Shown here one piece after another: positions 11,061 through 20,220 of a DNA stretch of 64,000 bases (its first letter is position 1; each line of letters opens with the position of its first letter). The DNA comes from Streptomyces yatensis. Its GTDB lineage: Bacteria; Actinomycetota; Actinomycetes; Streptomycetales; Streptomycetaceae. Both the position numbers and the translations under genes were made by a program. The notes under the pieces were generated by a model, which was not told the DNA's origin, searched no databases, and worked only from the letters and a program-made list of their open reading frames with translations. The DNA lies in contig NZ_CP072941.1 of assembly GCF_018069625.1 (NCBI RefSeq), positions 10,296,358-10,360,357 of the forward strand, in the 5' to 3' direction.

Positions 11061-11363
11061 ATGGCCGACTTCCTGGTCACCATCGACACCACCGGCGTCA
11101 TGGCGCTGCCGGTCGACACCCGCGTTGACGTGATCGAGCGGGAACGTGCCGCCGGCCTCGCGCTGATCGAGGCCGGCACGTTGAAGGGAATCTGGCGGCT
11201 GCCCGGTGAGAAGGGCAACGTCGGCATCTGGTCCGCCCGGGACGCCGACGAGCTGCACGACGTCCTGCAGTCGTTGCCGATCTTCCCGTACGCCAGGTTC
11301 GAGGTGCGGGCACTGGCGACCCATCCGCTGATCTCGGGCGACTACAACTTCGCCCGAGCCTGA
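11061..11363 (+). CDS. muconolactone delta-isomerase-like small protein
   Basis: The 100-aa protein starts MADFLVTIDTTGVMALP and carries RAAGLALIEAGTLKGIWRLP, GNVGIWSARDADELHDVL and LPIFPYARFEVRALATHPL. This is the ferredoxin-like fold of muconolactone isomerases, which act as multimers on small lactones. It is the last gene before the next operator, 7 bases after the PrpD stop. Its exact role here is unknown. These proteins often accompany pathways unrelated to muconate. Confidence 0.8.
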   Translation: MADFLVTIDTTGVMALPVDTRVDVIERERAAGLALIEAGTLKGIWRLPGEKGNVGIWSARDADELHDVLQSLPIFPYARFEVRALATHPLISGDYNFARA

Positions 11364-11416
11364 ACGATCCGGCCCGGAGGTCTTGGCGCGGACGGACATA
11401 AAGCATTGACAGCATC

Positions 11417-11441
11417 GTTCCACATTGCGGAACGCCGTTCC
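11417..11441 (+). promoter_or_regulatory. predicted IclR-type operator upstream of the dipeptidase block
   Basis: The best copy of the motif is GTTCCACATTGCGGAAC (perfect arms), followed after three bases by a third half-site GTTCC. It lies 43 bases before the GTG at 11484. The neighbouring text TGCGGAACGCC recurs at 16432. Confidence 0.7.
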
Positions 11442-11483
11442 GAAATGAGGCACAGAGTGACGTCGCCTCAAGGAGGAGTACAG

Positions 11484-12680
11484 GTGGCAACATCACGCTA
11501 CGCCGGGTACCGGTCCTTCTCGTACCTGGAGCCGGGACGGGACTACGCCGAGTTCACACTGGCGGCGGAGGTGGACCGGCTGCCCCCGCACGATCTCGGG
11601 CTGACCATGGACGAGGAGGCCCGTGCGGAACGCCTCCTGGCCGAGAACATCGCCGTCTCGCTGCACGACCACCCGGTGCGCCTGCCGGAGAGGGCGGAAG
11701 CGGAGCTGTTCGCCTGGACCCGCGAGGCCCGCCTCGCCTACGGCTACGAAGGGCTGAGCCGCTCCGGGCTGGACGCGGTGTTCGACAACCTCGGCTGGGG
11801 CGCCTGCGAGTCCCGGAACGGGTGGAAGTGGGACGACGTCATCACCGACCTCGGCATGCGCCTGTGCGACTTCGCCCACCAGGACTACGTGATTCGCGCG
11901 GAGTCGGTCGACGACATCCGGCGCGCACACGCCGAGGACAGGCTCGCCGTCGTCGCGGGGCTGGAGGGGGCGGCCCTGATCGAGAACGAGGTCGACCGGC
12001 TCGACGTGCTCTACGGCCTTGGCATCCGACAGATGGGCGTCGCCTACAGCGACGCGAACTCCCTCGGCAGCGGCCTGCGCGAGAAGAGCGACGGCGGCCT
12101 GACCGCCTTTGGCAGGCGCGCGGTGCGGCGGATGAACCAGCTCGGCATCGCGATCGATCTGTCGCACGCCGGGGACCGCACCGCGCTCGACGTGATCGAG
12201 GCGAGCGAAAAGCCCGTCCTGATCACCCACGCCGGTGCCCGGGGGCTCTGGGACACCCCGCGGATGAAGCCCGACGAGGTCATCCGGGCCTGTACCGAGT
12301 CCGGCGGCATGATCGGGATCGAGGCGGCCCCGCACACGACGGTCAGCCCGGACCACCGCCGGCACACCATCGAGTCGGTCATGGACCACTTCCGGTACTG
12401 CGTCGACCTGGTCGGAATCGAGCACGTCGGGTTCGGTCCGGACACCTTCTTCGGCGACCACATGGGGCTGCACCACGCGATGAGCGAGAAGCTCGGCGTC
12501 GCCGACGCCATCACCTCCGGCCCGCGGTTCGAGCCGGTCGAGCACGTGGCGGGGCTGGAGAACCCCGGCGAGTGCTTCCGCAACATCACCCGCTGGCTGG
12601 TCAAGCACGGCTACTCCGACGCGGAGATCGCTGCCGTGATCGGCGGGAACGCCCTGCGGGTGCTCGAGAAGATCTGGTAA
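11484..12680 (+). CDS. membrane-dipeptidase-type (M19) peptidase
   Basis: The 398-aa protein belongs to peptidase family M19 (renal dipeptidase-like, binuclear zinc TIM barrel). It shows VSLHDHPVRLPE (first zinc motif), VAGLEGAALIENEVDRLDVL with the bridging Glu, LTAFGRRAVRRMNQLGIAID plus LSHAGD, VLITHAGARG and VGFGPDTFFGDHMGL. GTG 11484 is preferred because AGGAGG sits eight bases before it and the operator lies just upstream. A frame from 11406 would run through the operator. Members hydrolyse dipeptides or N-acyl amino acids. With the M20 hydrolase and transporter next to it, the block looks like uptake and cleavage of amide-linked substrates. Confidence 0.88.
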   Translation: MATSRYAGYRSFSYLEPGRDYAEFTLAAEVDRLPPHDLGLTMDEEARAERLLAENIAVSLHDHPVRLPERAEAELFAWTREARLAYGYEGLSRSGLDAVFDNLGWGACESRNGWKWDDVITDLGMRLCDFAHQDYVIRAESVDDIRRAHAEDRLAVVAGLEGAALIENEVDRLDVLYGLGIRQMGVAYSDANSLGSGLREKSDGGLTAFGRRAVRRMNQLGIAIDLSHAGDRTALDVIEASEKPVLITHAGARGLWDTPRMKPDEVIRACTESGGMIGIEAAPHTTVSPDHRRHTIESVMDHFRYCVDLVGIEHVGFGPDTFFGDHMGLHHAMSEKLGVADAITSGPRFEPVEHVAGLENPGECFRNITRWLVKHGYSDAEIAAVIGGNALRVLEKIW

Positions 12681-12772
12681 TACCGCATGCCCGCACCGCA
12701 CCGAAACCCGTGGCACCGAAATCCGGGGCGGCGAAACCCGGGGCGCTCACTCCTGCCCACATCGGAGTTCTC

Positions 12773-14080
12773 ATGCAGAAGAAAATCCTCGGCGCGGCCA
12801 TGGTCGGACACATCGTCGAGTCCTTCGACTTCGTCATCTACGGCTACTCGGCGACGATCATCGCCAAGCACTTCTTCCCCGCCGGAGACTCCACGCTGGC
12901 CATCCTGTCCACACTGGCCGTCTACAGCATCGCGTTCGTGGTGCGGCCACTCGGCGGGGCCGTGTTCGGCAGCATGGGCGACCGTCTCGGCCTCCGCACC
13001 GCGCTGTCCACCGTCGTGCTGATCATGGCGGTCTCGACCGCCGCCATCGGCGTGCTGCCCACTTATGAGGTCGTGGGCATTGCCGCGCCGTTGCTTCTGC
13101 TGCTCTGCCGGCTCGCCCAGGGGCTCTCCATGGGCGCCGAGTACACCAGCGCGGCCTCCTATGTGATGGAACAGGCGCCCCCGGACCGGCGCGCCCTCTG
13201 CACCAGCGCCGTCGGCAGCGCGACCTTCATCGGCGCGGCCCTCGCGGCGTTCACGTTGCTCGCCCTGCGGCTGTCCTCCGCCTCGGCGTACGCGGACTGG
13301 ACCTGGCGGCTGCCCTTCCTGCTCGGTGGCGTGATGGCGCTGATCGGCCTCTACATGCGCCTGCGTCTGGAGGAGACGAAGACCTTCCGAGCCATCGAGG
13401 ACCGCGGCGAGACGACGTCGACCCCGGTCCGGGACTCCTTCCGCGACTGGCGGGTCTTCCTCCTGCTGCTCACGATCTTCTCGCTGCTCGCCGTGGTCGC
13501 CCAAAACTTTCTCGGCTACCTGCCCACCTACCTCACGACCACCGGCGGCCTCCCCGCGGTGACGACGCTCGTCGCCAGCGGCATCGCCCTCGTGCTGTGC
13601 GCCGGGCTGTCCATCCTGACGGGCGCGCTCGCCGACCGGATCGGCCGCAAGCCGCTACTGATCGCCGGCATCGTCGTCGCGGTGCTGGGTTCGGTTCCGG
13701 CCTACGTGATCGCGGCAGGCGGATCACTGTTCACTACAGTCGTCGCGGAGATCCTGCTGGTCATCCCGGCCGCGCTGGTCGGCATGACGGCGACGGTCGT
13801 GGCGGTGGAGCTGGTTCCGCCGCAGATCCGCGCGACCAGCACCGCACTGACCTACAACATCGCCTACGCCGTGCTCGGGGGAACGGCGCCACTGGTCGGC
13901 ACGCTGTTCACAGCCCGGTTCGGCAGGCTCGCACCCGGTGCCTACATCACCGTTCTGGCCGCGCTCGCCCTCGTCGTGGTGATCGTCGCGCTGCCCGAGA
14001 CCCGCAACCGCGCGGTGACCGTGACCCGGCCCCGCGACGCCGACGCCGAGCCCGTCTCCGACGTGCTCTCGAGCACATGA
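12773..14080 (+). CDS. MFS transporter, metabolite:H+ symporter (ProP/KgtP-like)
   Basis: The protein has about 435 aa and 12 predicted membrane segments. MHS-family signatures are GHIVESFDFVIYGYSATIIA, VVRPLGGAVFGSMGDRLGLR (loop 2-3 motif), CRLAQGLSMGAEYTSAASYV and, in the second half, GALADRIGRKPLLIAG. Relatives import dicarboxylates, alpha-ketoglutarate, shikimate or betaine with protons. ATG 12773 has GGAG six bases upstream. A GTG at 12710 in frame would add 21 residues. It lies between two peptidase-like hydrolases and shares an ATGA with the next frame, so it is probably their substrate importer. Confidence 0.88.
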   Translation: MQKKILGAAMVGHIVESFDFVIYGYSATIIAKHFFPAGDSTLAILSTLAVYSIAFVVRPLGGAVFGSMGDRLGLRTALSTVVLIMAVSTAAIGVLPTYEVVGIAAPLLLLLCRLAQGLSMGAEYTSAASYVMEQAPPDRRALCTSAVGSATFIGAALAAFTLLALRLSSASAYADWTWRLPFLLGGVMALIGLYMRLRLEETKTFRAIEDRGETTSTPVRDSFRDWRVFLLLLTIFSLLAVVAQNFLGYLPTYLTTTGGLPAVTTLVASGIALVLCAGLSILTGALADRIGRKPLLIAGIVVAVLGSVPAYVIAAGGSLFTTVVAEILLVIPAALVGMTATVVAVELVPPQIRATSTALTYNIAYAVLGGTAPLVGTLFTARFGRLAPGAYITVLAALALVVVIVALPETRNRAVTVTRPRDADAEPVSDVLSST

Positions 14081-14103
14081 CCCCGTACCTTGAGGAGGAA
14101 CCC

Positions 14104-15303
14104 GTGCCGACCACGGTGAAGGAGCGGATCGCCGCCGAGTTTGGGCGCCACGAGCCCGAGGTTGTCGCGCTGTCGCATCGCATCGGCGAGCATCCAGAGC
14201 TCGCCTTCGAGGAGCACAAGACCACCGCGGAGATCATCGACCTGCTGCGCGCCCACGGCGGGTTCGCGATCGAGGAGGGCGTCGCCGGGCTGGACACGGC
14301 GTTCACCGCCACGGTGGGCAGCGGCTCCCTCGCAGTGGGCCTGTGCGCCGAACTCGACGCGCTCCCCGGCATCGGACACGGCTGCGGGCACAACGTGATC
14401 GCGGCGAGCGCGATCGGGGCCGCCCTCGCACTGGCCCCGGTGGCCGACGAGCTCGGCCTGACAGTGCGGCTCCTCGGCACACCCGCCGAGGAGCGCGGGG
14501 CCGGCAAGGCGATCCTGCTGCGGAAGGGGGCCTTCGACGGGCTGCACGCCGCCTTGATGGTGCACCCGACGCTCAAGGACATGGCCACCCCACACATCCG
14601 GGCCCTCGGGCACTGGTCGCTGGAGTACCACGGCCGCACCGGCCACGCCTCGCGTCCGTTCGACGCGCTCAACGCGGCCGACGCGGTCACCGTCGCCCAG
14701 GTCGCGATCGGGCTGCTGCGCCAGCAGCTCAAGGACTCCGACCGCGTCCACACGGTGATCAAGGAAGCCGGGACCGCGGTCAACGTCATCCCCGGACACG
14801 CCGTCGTCGAGGTCATGATCCGCTCCGACACACTCACCGAGGTTGAGGCCCTGTGGGCGCGGGTGCGGAACTGCTTCGAGGCCGGCGCGCTCGCCGCCGG
14901 GGTGCGGTTGACGGTCGGGGAGCCGCTGATGTGGCTTAACGGCTTCCGCCACGACACGGACTTGGCGGAGCTCTTCCAGAACAACGCCGAGGCGCTGGGC
15001 CGGACCTTCCCGGACTACCCCGACCGCTCCCTCGGCTCGACCGACATGTCCGAGGTGTCGGTGCACATGCCGGCGATCCATCCGGTGCTCTCATTCGACC
15101 GCCCGGCCGAGGAGGGCAACCACACCGCCGCGTTCGCCCGCGCCGCCCGCGGGCCGGAGGGCGACCGCGCGATCCACGACGGCGGGCTCGCTCTGGCCTG
15201 GACGACCGCCGACGCCGCGCAGGACGAGCGCCTCCGACACCGGCTCACCCACACCGGCCCCTTCAGCTGGGCCGGCTCGACGGAAGAAGAAGGAGAACGA
15301 TGA
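14104..15303 (+). CDS. M20D amidohydrolase (N-acyl-amino acid/aminobenzoyl-glutamate type)
   Basis: The 399-aa protein is a peptidase M20 with the AbgB/IAA-amido hydrolase pattern: LSHRIGEHPELAFEEHKTTA, LCAELDALPGIGHGCGHNVI (metal-binding GCGHN), LLGTPAEERGAGKAILL (catalytic Glu pair) and a dimerisation domain with YHGRTGHASRPFDALNAADA. The GTG at 14104 follows GAGGAGGA and is preferred to the ATG at 14077 that overlaps the transporter stop. It should hydrolyse an amide bond of an N-acyl or aryl-amino acid. The next gene starts inside its stop. Confidence 0.9.
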   Translation: MPTTVKERIAAEFGRHEPEVVALSHRIGEHPELAFEEHKTTAEIIDLLRAHGGFAIEEGVAGLDTAFTATVGSGSLAVGLCAELDALPGIGHGCGHNVIAASAIGAALALAPVADELGLTVRLLGTPAEERGAGKAILLRKGAFDGLHAALMVHPTLKDMATPHIRALGHWSLEYHGRTGHASRPFDALNAADAVTVAQVAIGLLRQQLKDSDRVHTVIKEAGTAVNVIPGHAVVEVMIRSDTLTEVEALWARVRNCFEAGALAAGVRLTVGEPLMWLNGFRHDTDLAELFQNNAEALGRTFPDYPDRSLGSTDMSEVSVHMPAIHPVLSFDRPAEEGNHTAAFARAARGPEGDRAIHDGGLALAWTTADAAQDERLRHRLTHTGPFSWAGSTEEEGER

Positions 15304-16334
15304 GGGCAGCGCGAATCACCGCGTTCGGCGGACCGGAGGTCTTCGAGGTCACCGACGTACCCGCCCCCGAGCCGGCCGCGGGCGAAGTGCTGGTGCGGCT
15401 ACACGCCGCCGGGCTGAACCGGGCCGACATCATCGTCAGAGAGGGCAGGTTTCCAGAGGCACCGAAACCACCGATGATCCTCGGGGTCGAGGGGGCCGGA
15501 GAGATCGCCGTCGTCGGCGACGGGGTCACCGGGTTCGCCCCAGGCGACCGGGTCGCGATCAACCCGATGAAGGTCTGCGACAAGTGCGAAAAGTGCCGGA
15601 GCGGCCGGGACAGCGAGTGCCCCCGCCTGCAGATCGTCGGGGAGCACTTCGACGGCGCCTACGCGGAGTACATCGCGCTGCCCGCCCGCAACGTCGTCCC
15701 GGCCCCCGCCGGGCTGGGGTACGACCAGCTCGCCGCCGGCATCGTCGCCTACATGACGGCCTGGCACATGCTGAAGACCCGCGGTCAGCTCCAGCCCGGC
15801 GAGACCGTGCTCGTCGTCGGCGCGGGCAGCGGTGTCGCGAGCGCCGCGGTGCAGGTCGCGAAGGCGCTGGGCGCCACGGTGATCGCCACGACCAGCACCG
15901 AGCGCAAGGAGGAGCAGGTCCGCGCGCTCGGCGCCGACGAGGTGGTCAACTACCATGCGGAGTCGAACTTCCACGAATCGGTGCGCAAGCTGACCGGCGG
16001 ACTGGGCGTCGACGTGGTGCACGAGACCGTTGGGCGCGCGACGGTGCAGAAGTCCGTCCTGTCCGCGCGACACGGTGGCCGGCTGGTCGGCATGGGCTCG
16101 CACACCGGCAAGACCGCCGAACTGGACCTCTGGAGCCTCTACCGGCGCGAGATCACCTTCATCGGCTGCCACACCTCGAACCGCGCCGAGATCGCCGAGT
16201 TCCTGCCGCTGCTGGCCGACGGCTCGCTCAGCCCCGTCGTCGACTCGGTCTTCCCGCTGGGCGCCGCGCCCGAGGCCCAGGCCCGGCTCGACGCACCCGA
16301 CCGCTTCGGCAAGGTCGTGCTCTCGATCGGCTGA
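15300..16334 (+). CDS. zinc-binding MDR dehydrogenase/quinone oxidoreductase
   Basis: The 344-aa protein has an N-terminal GroES-like domain and a Rossmann domain (VLVVGAGSGVASAAVQVAKA). A structural zinc site is visible as CDKCEKCRSGRDSEC (C-x2-C-x2-C-x7-C). The catalytic zinc ligands of true alcohol dehydrogenases are not evident near RADIIVREGRFPEAP, so a quinone or enone reductase role is possible. NADPH use is suggested by the conserved TSTERKEEQVRALGADEVVN segment. It is the last gene of the IclR-linked block. Confidence 0.87.
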   Translation: MRAARITAFGGPEVFEVTDVPAPEPAAGEVLVRLHAAGLNRADIIVREGRFPEAPKPPMILGVEGAGEIAVVGDGVTGFAPGDRVAINPMKVCDKCEKCRSGRDSECPRLQIVGEHFDGAYAEYIALPARNVVPAPAGLGYDQLAAGIVAYMTAWHMLKTRGQLQPGETVLVVGAGSGVASAAVQVAKALGATVIATTSTERKEEQVRALGADEVVNYHAESNFHESVRKLTGGLGVDVVHETVGRATVQKSVLSARHGGRLVGMGSHTGKTAELDLWSLYRREITFIGCHTSNRAEIAEFLPLLADGSLSPVVDSVFPLGAAPEAQARLDAPDRFGKVVLSIG

Positions 16335-16421
16335 GGCCCGCGTCCCTACCACCGGGAATGACCGCGGGGCGGCGCGGGGCGGGCTGATGCCAGGACCGAA
16401 GAGCCCAGATCCTGCTAGCCT

Positions 16422-16446
16422 GTCCCACGGTGCGGAACGCCCGTTC
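16422..16446 (+). promoter_or_regulatory. predicted IclR autoregulatory operator
   Basis: GTCCC at 16422, seven bases, GGAAC at 16434, four bases, GTTC at 16443. It shares TGCGGAACGCC with the site at 11417 and lies 44 bases before the IclR start. It fits autoregulation. Confidence 0.65.
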
Positions 16447-16489
16447 ATGCATGGTGGCGTTCCTTTGCGTTGGAGAGCGGGAGTCGGCG

Positions 16490-17263
16490 ATGGGACAGCT
16501 GGAAACGAGCAAGGGCATCAGCAGCGTCCTGAGCACCCTGCAGGTGCTGGAGGTCGTCGCGCAGCGCCAGCCGATCGGGGTGTCCGAATTGGCGCGCGCC
16601 ACCGGCATGCCGAAAAGCAGCGTCCACCGGTGCCTGGTCACCCTCCGAGAGGCGGGGTGGCTGAAGATCGTGGACCCGAACCGGGTGCTCTGGGGAGTGA
16701 CCAGCAAACCCCTCGACATCGGACTCAGCAGCTCCGGGGAGCAAAGCCTGCGCGACGTCGCGCACCCCCATCTTGAGGCCCTGCGCGACTCCATCAACGA
16801 GACCGTCCACCTCGTCATCCGAGACGGCAACTCACTTACGATCATCATGCGGGAGGACAGCCGGCAGGCCGTGCGGACGTTTGTCGAGATCGGGACCCGG
16901 GCCCCGCTGCACGCCACCTCGTGTGGCCTGGCCGTGCTCGCGAAGCTCGGCGACGACGAGATCAACGGCCTGCTGGCCTGCGGTCTCAACCGCTACACCG
17001 ACACCACACCTACCTCGCTGGAGCGGGTCCGGGAGGAGATCGAGCGGACCCGCACCCGGGGGTTCTCGACCAACGACGAGTCCTGGTGGCGGCCGGGGGT
17101 CAGCGCCATCGGCGCCGCCATCATGAACTCGGCCGGGCGTCCGGTGGCCGCGCTCGCCGTATCGGTGCCGTCCAGCCGTTTCGAACGCGACAAGATCGCG
17201 GCCTACGGCGAGTGCGCGGTGAAGACGGCGGCGGCGATCTCGGAGTCGCTGGCGGACCGCTGA
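16490..17263 (+). CDS. IclR-family transcriptional regulator
   Basis: The 257-aa protein has an N-terminal winged HTH (SVLSTLQVLEVVAQRQPIGV, SELARATGMPKSSVHRCLVT) and a C-terminal IclR effector domain (LEALRDSINETVHLVIRDGN, APLHATSCGLAVLAKL, TRGFSTNDESWWRPGVSAIG). ATG 16490 is preceded by GGGAG at six bases and leaves the operator in the leader. IclR proteins bind small carboxylates and repress or activate nearby catabolic genes. The three matching operators make it the likely controller of 6143-16334. Confidence 0.92.
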   Translation: MGQLETSKGISSVLSTLQVLEVVAQRQPIGVSELARATGMPKSSVHRCLVTLREAGWLKIVDPNRVLWGVTSKPLDIGLSSSGEQSLRDVAHPHLEALRDSINETVHLVIRDGNSLTIIMREDSRQAVRTFVEIGTRAPLHATSCGLAVLAKLGDDEINGLLACGLNRYTDTTPTSLERVREEIERTRTRGFSTNDESWWRPGVSAIGAAIMNSAGRPVAALAVSVPSSRFERDKIAAYGECAVKTAAAISESLADR

Positions 17264-17329
17264 TCCCCCAGCCCTCTTACGGACGCGGACTTCGCTTGTT
17301 CGGTCCGAGGACTCAAGCACCGCCCCGCT

Positions 17330-17435
17330 GCGCCGGCGCGCCCTGGGCGTCGGCCTGGACGCGCACATGGTCGCCGGAAACGACGTCCTGGCCGTGCACG
17401 CCGTCACGCGGGCCGCGGCCGGGCAGACCGGTCAT
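17330..17435 (+). pseudogene. remnant of a ThDP-dependent E1 alpha (AcoA/PdhA-like) gene
   Basis: A stretch of ~35 codons reads LRRRALGVGLDAHMVAGNDV followed by LAVHAVTRAAA. This matches the region of 2-oxo acid dehydrogenase E1 alpha subunits that follows the ThDP fold. Nothing else of the gene remains. It abuts the 3' end of the phosphatase gene on the other strand. Confidence 0.45.
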
Positions 17436-18469
17436 GCGTCGAGCGTGGCATGCGCTGCCCGTGCGGCATCAAGAGCACCCCGGGATTTCCCGCACGCATC
17501 CCGTTGGGGGAGGTCCTGTTCGGACCAGATGCATTTGCCATCGTCGAGGTAGCGCGCACGCCAGCGCCGGGAAAGGGCGGAGACCAGTAGCAAGCCGCGG
17601 CCACCTTCGTCGGTGTAGCTGGGGTGGCGGATGCGCGGGGTACTGAGACTGCCGTCGAAGACCGCGCAGATCAGAGAGCGGCTCCGCAGCAGGAGTAGGC
17701 ACAGCGGGCCTCTGGCGTGCCGGATGGCGTTGCCGACGAGTTCGCTGACCAGGAGCTCGGTGGTCGTGATGAGCTCGTCCAGTCCCCAAGCGGCCAGTTG
17801 TTCGCGGACATGCCGGCGGGCCTGTCCGGCGGCCTGGGGATTCTCCGGAAGAGGACAGGAAACGACATCACCGGCTGCAGTGCACCGGGTATGAGCGATC
17901 AACAGGGCCGCGTCGTCGTTGGTCTGCCCACGGTCGGGTTGCCATGCCGAGACGATCCCGTCACACAGGTCATCGAGGTGCCGGACGTCATCGTCCTGGT
18001 GTTCTGCCCGGAAGTACGGTGCCCGGGTCGCGGCCTCGGTCAGGAGCCGCTGGAGCTGGGCCAGTCCCTGTTCAATGTCCTGCGTGGCGGATTCGACCAG
18101 CCCGTCGGTACACAGGACGAGAAGGCTCTCGTCGGGTAGGTGCAGCTCGTGTGTTTTGAACGGTGGTTCGGCGGCGCCCAGCGGCGGGTCGGCGACCAGG
18201 TCGGGCATGTGGACGGCGCCGTCGGGATGGACGACGACCGGCGGGGGATGACCGGCCAGGGAGAACGTGCAGCTTCGGGCGACCGGGTCGAACACGGCGT
18301 ACAGGCAGGTGGCGTATAAGTCTTCGCCGAGGTCGTTGACCAGGTCGTTGAGGCGGCCGAACAGTTCTGCGGGGGGCATCTCCAGATCGCCGAGGGTGCG
18401 CACGGCGGTGCGCAACCGGCCCATGGTGGCCGCCTCGGCGATGCCGTGGCCCATCACGTCGCCGATCAC
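17432..18469 (-). pseudogene. SpoIIE-type PP2C phosphatase with HATPase domain, N-terminally truncated
   Basis: The frame encodes about 345 aa. The first ~200 are the C-terminal two thirds of a PPM/SpoIIE phosphatase (VIGDVMGHGIAEAATMGRLR, DLYATCLYAVFDP, SLLVLCTDGLVES, TNDDAALLIAH, with metal-binding Asp residues). The last ~130 are a GHKL ATPase of the anti-sigma type (ELITTTELLVSELVGNAIRH, GGRGLLLVSALSRRW). Streptomyces proteins of this class also carry PAS/GAF sensor domains and several hundred residues before this point. Here the homology starts at VADRVALVIGDVMG near 18493, and a different short gene begins on the other strand. The N-terminal sensor and first metal ligand are missing, so activity is doubtful. 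Confidence 0.75.
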
Positions 18470-18499
18470 CAGCGCGACCCGGTCGCCGACCAGCTACGC

Positions 18500-18778
18500 A
18501 TGAGCGACGACTATGCCGCGATCGTCGCGAGTATCAGCCTCGCCGTGCTGCTCATCGGTGTTGTCGATAGCCACTTCGACCTGAGCAACGCGAAAGCCCT
18601 CGCAGCAGCCGCCCAGCCGCCGACAGCAGTCGCCAGAAGAACGCGTCGCGGCGACCACACCTATGGGCTCATCAAGAGCTGCCTGGAGACCCTGCACATC
18701 TGGTTCTACACCTGCACCTACTTGATCACCTCGCTGGGGCGTGTACGGAACTTGGCTCTGATCCGTAGTCGTTGGTGA
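18500..18778 (+). CDS. small hypothetical protein with one predicted membrane helix
   Basis: A 92-aa frame starts MSDDYAAIVASISLAVLLIG with a hydrophobic stretch that could be a membrane segment. A basic middle and a second semi-hydrophobic segment (LHIWFYTCTYLITSLG) follow. It begins exactly where the truncated phosphatase homology ends, which suggests an insertion or recombination joint. I recognise no family and see no clear ribosome-binding site, so it may not be expressed. Confidence 0.35.
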   Translation: MSDDYAAIVASISLAVLLIGVVDSHFDLSNAKALAAAAQPPTAVARRTRRGDHTYGLIKSCLETLHIWFYTCTYLITSLGRVRNLALIRSRW

Positions 18779-18791
18779 CGCTGGGTACCTG

Positions 18792-20011
18792 TCAGGGCAG
18801 GAGGATGCGGTGGCGGAGAAGGTCGAATGCGGCGCGCCCGTGCATCTGTCTCATGATCCTCTTGGGGCGGGTGTTGACGCCTTCGGTGCGGCCGTTCTGG
18901 TAGGGCAGGGTGAGGCCGGCGTCCGCGGCGGGCCGGTCAATTTCGAGGCCGTTGGTGAGACTGCGCAGGTGGGGCAGGTCGACTGCGCGGGCCGCTGCGA
19001 TCCACTCGGTGAGTTTCACGTCGTTGCCCGCAGCCGGTTTCAGCAGGACGGCGAAGCCGCGTACCAGATCGGCGAATGCGGTCATCTCCGGGCAGGCTGC
19101 GGCGATCTTTTCCAGCAGGGTCGTTTCCTTCGGGCGCAGGTTTTCGGGCTTGGTGAGCAGGAGGCGGCCGGCGTGACGGGGGGTTGTGACGGGGCGGTCG
19201 CCTTCAGCGCGGCCCTGGTTGAGGTACCGGACCAGCAGGTTGGCGCGCTGCCGGTGTAGCCCAACTCCCGGATTCCCTGAGCAGGTGGGTGACAGAGGCT
19301 GCGGGGGTCAGCCGCGCGACGGGCGCGCAGATGGTCGCGGTAGGGGTCGACGAGGGTCGGGCGGTAGAGGGGGGCGATGCGCAGGGCCTGGGTTCGGGCA
19401 TGCGGGCATAGCGTTTGACCGTGTTCAGGGCCACGTCGAGGCGGCGGGAACAGTCGAGCAGGCCGACGCCCTGGCCGAGGAGATCGTGGACCTTGTTCCA
19501 GCGTCCGCGGGTGGTCTGCTCGCGTACTCCGCCGGGGCGGGGCGGGTTGATGGTGGCCCAGCATCCGGCGTGCGCGCGGACTTCGAGCAGGACTTTGTCG
19601 CAGAGATTTCGCCAGAGGTGCCATCGATCGCTGACCTGCACCGCGTCGGGCAGGACACGGCGGACAGCCTCGGCGTAGGTGGCCGAGCCGTCCCGGCACA
19701 CGACCTCGACACCAGGGTGTTCGCGCAGCCAGGACTCCAGGGTGGCCGCGTCGCGGTCGGGCAGGACCGCGACGCGTCGGCCGGTCTCGGCATCCGTGAT
19801 GATCGTGGCGTAGCGGTGGCGGCGGCGCAGAGCGAAATCGTCCACCCCGATCACCCGTGGGACCGTTTGCTGGGGCAGCGGCGCCGTAGATGGCGCAACG
19901 CTGGTGCTGCGGGACACGGGCACGGCGAGGACGCCGGCCAGGCGTGCGGCCGCCCGGCCGCATAACTCCCGGCTGATCGGGGCCGTCCCACGGCGACCGT
20001 GCGACTTTCAA
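18792..20011 (-). pseudogene. ISL3-family transposase, frameshifted
   Basis: Read from ~20000 down to 18792, fragments in several frames add up to an ISL3 DDE transposase: PQQTVPRVIGVDDFALRRRH, GRRVAVLPDRDAATLESWL, VQVSDRWHLWRNLCDKVLLE, then (after frame changes near 19260-19400 and 19085) IREL GYTGSA-type text, FADLVRGFAVLL, NGRTEGVNTRPKRIMRQMHG and DLLRHRILLP. At least two frameshifts make it inactive. It separates the SpoIIE remnant from the lipoprotein gene. It is a different ISL3 copy from that at 40302-41290. Confidence 0.8.
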
Positions 20012-20172
20012 CGGAAGAGAGAAACTGTGAACGCTTCCTCTGACCCGAGCGCTGTCCGGTCCCGGGTGATGCTTGACAGTTCGGTCCCAGCTGATGGTTG
20101 ACAGTGGCCGTGATCGGCTTTTCTGTGCGGGTCGTCACCGGGAGCCGATCGCGCGCCCATCCGCGGACGCGA

Positions 20173-20207
20173 GATCCCGGTCGGGTCGGGACGCCGCGAC
20201 CGGGATC
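20173..20207 (-). terminator. hairpin terminator of the binding-protein gene
   Basis: Perfect 11-bp stem GATCCCGGTCG / CGACCGGGATC with a 13-base loop, 14 bases beyond the stop codon at 20221. Confidence 0.7.
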
Positions 20208-20220
20208 CACGCAACCACCG

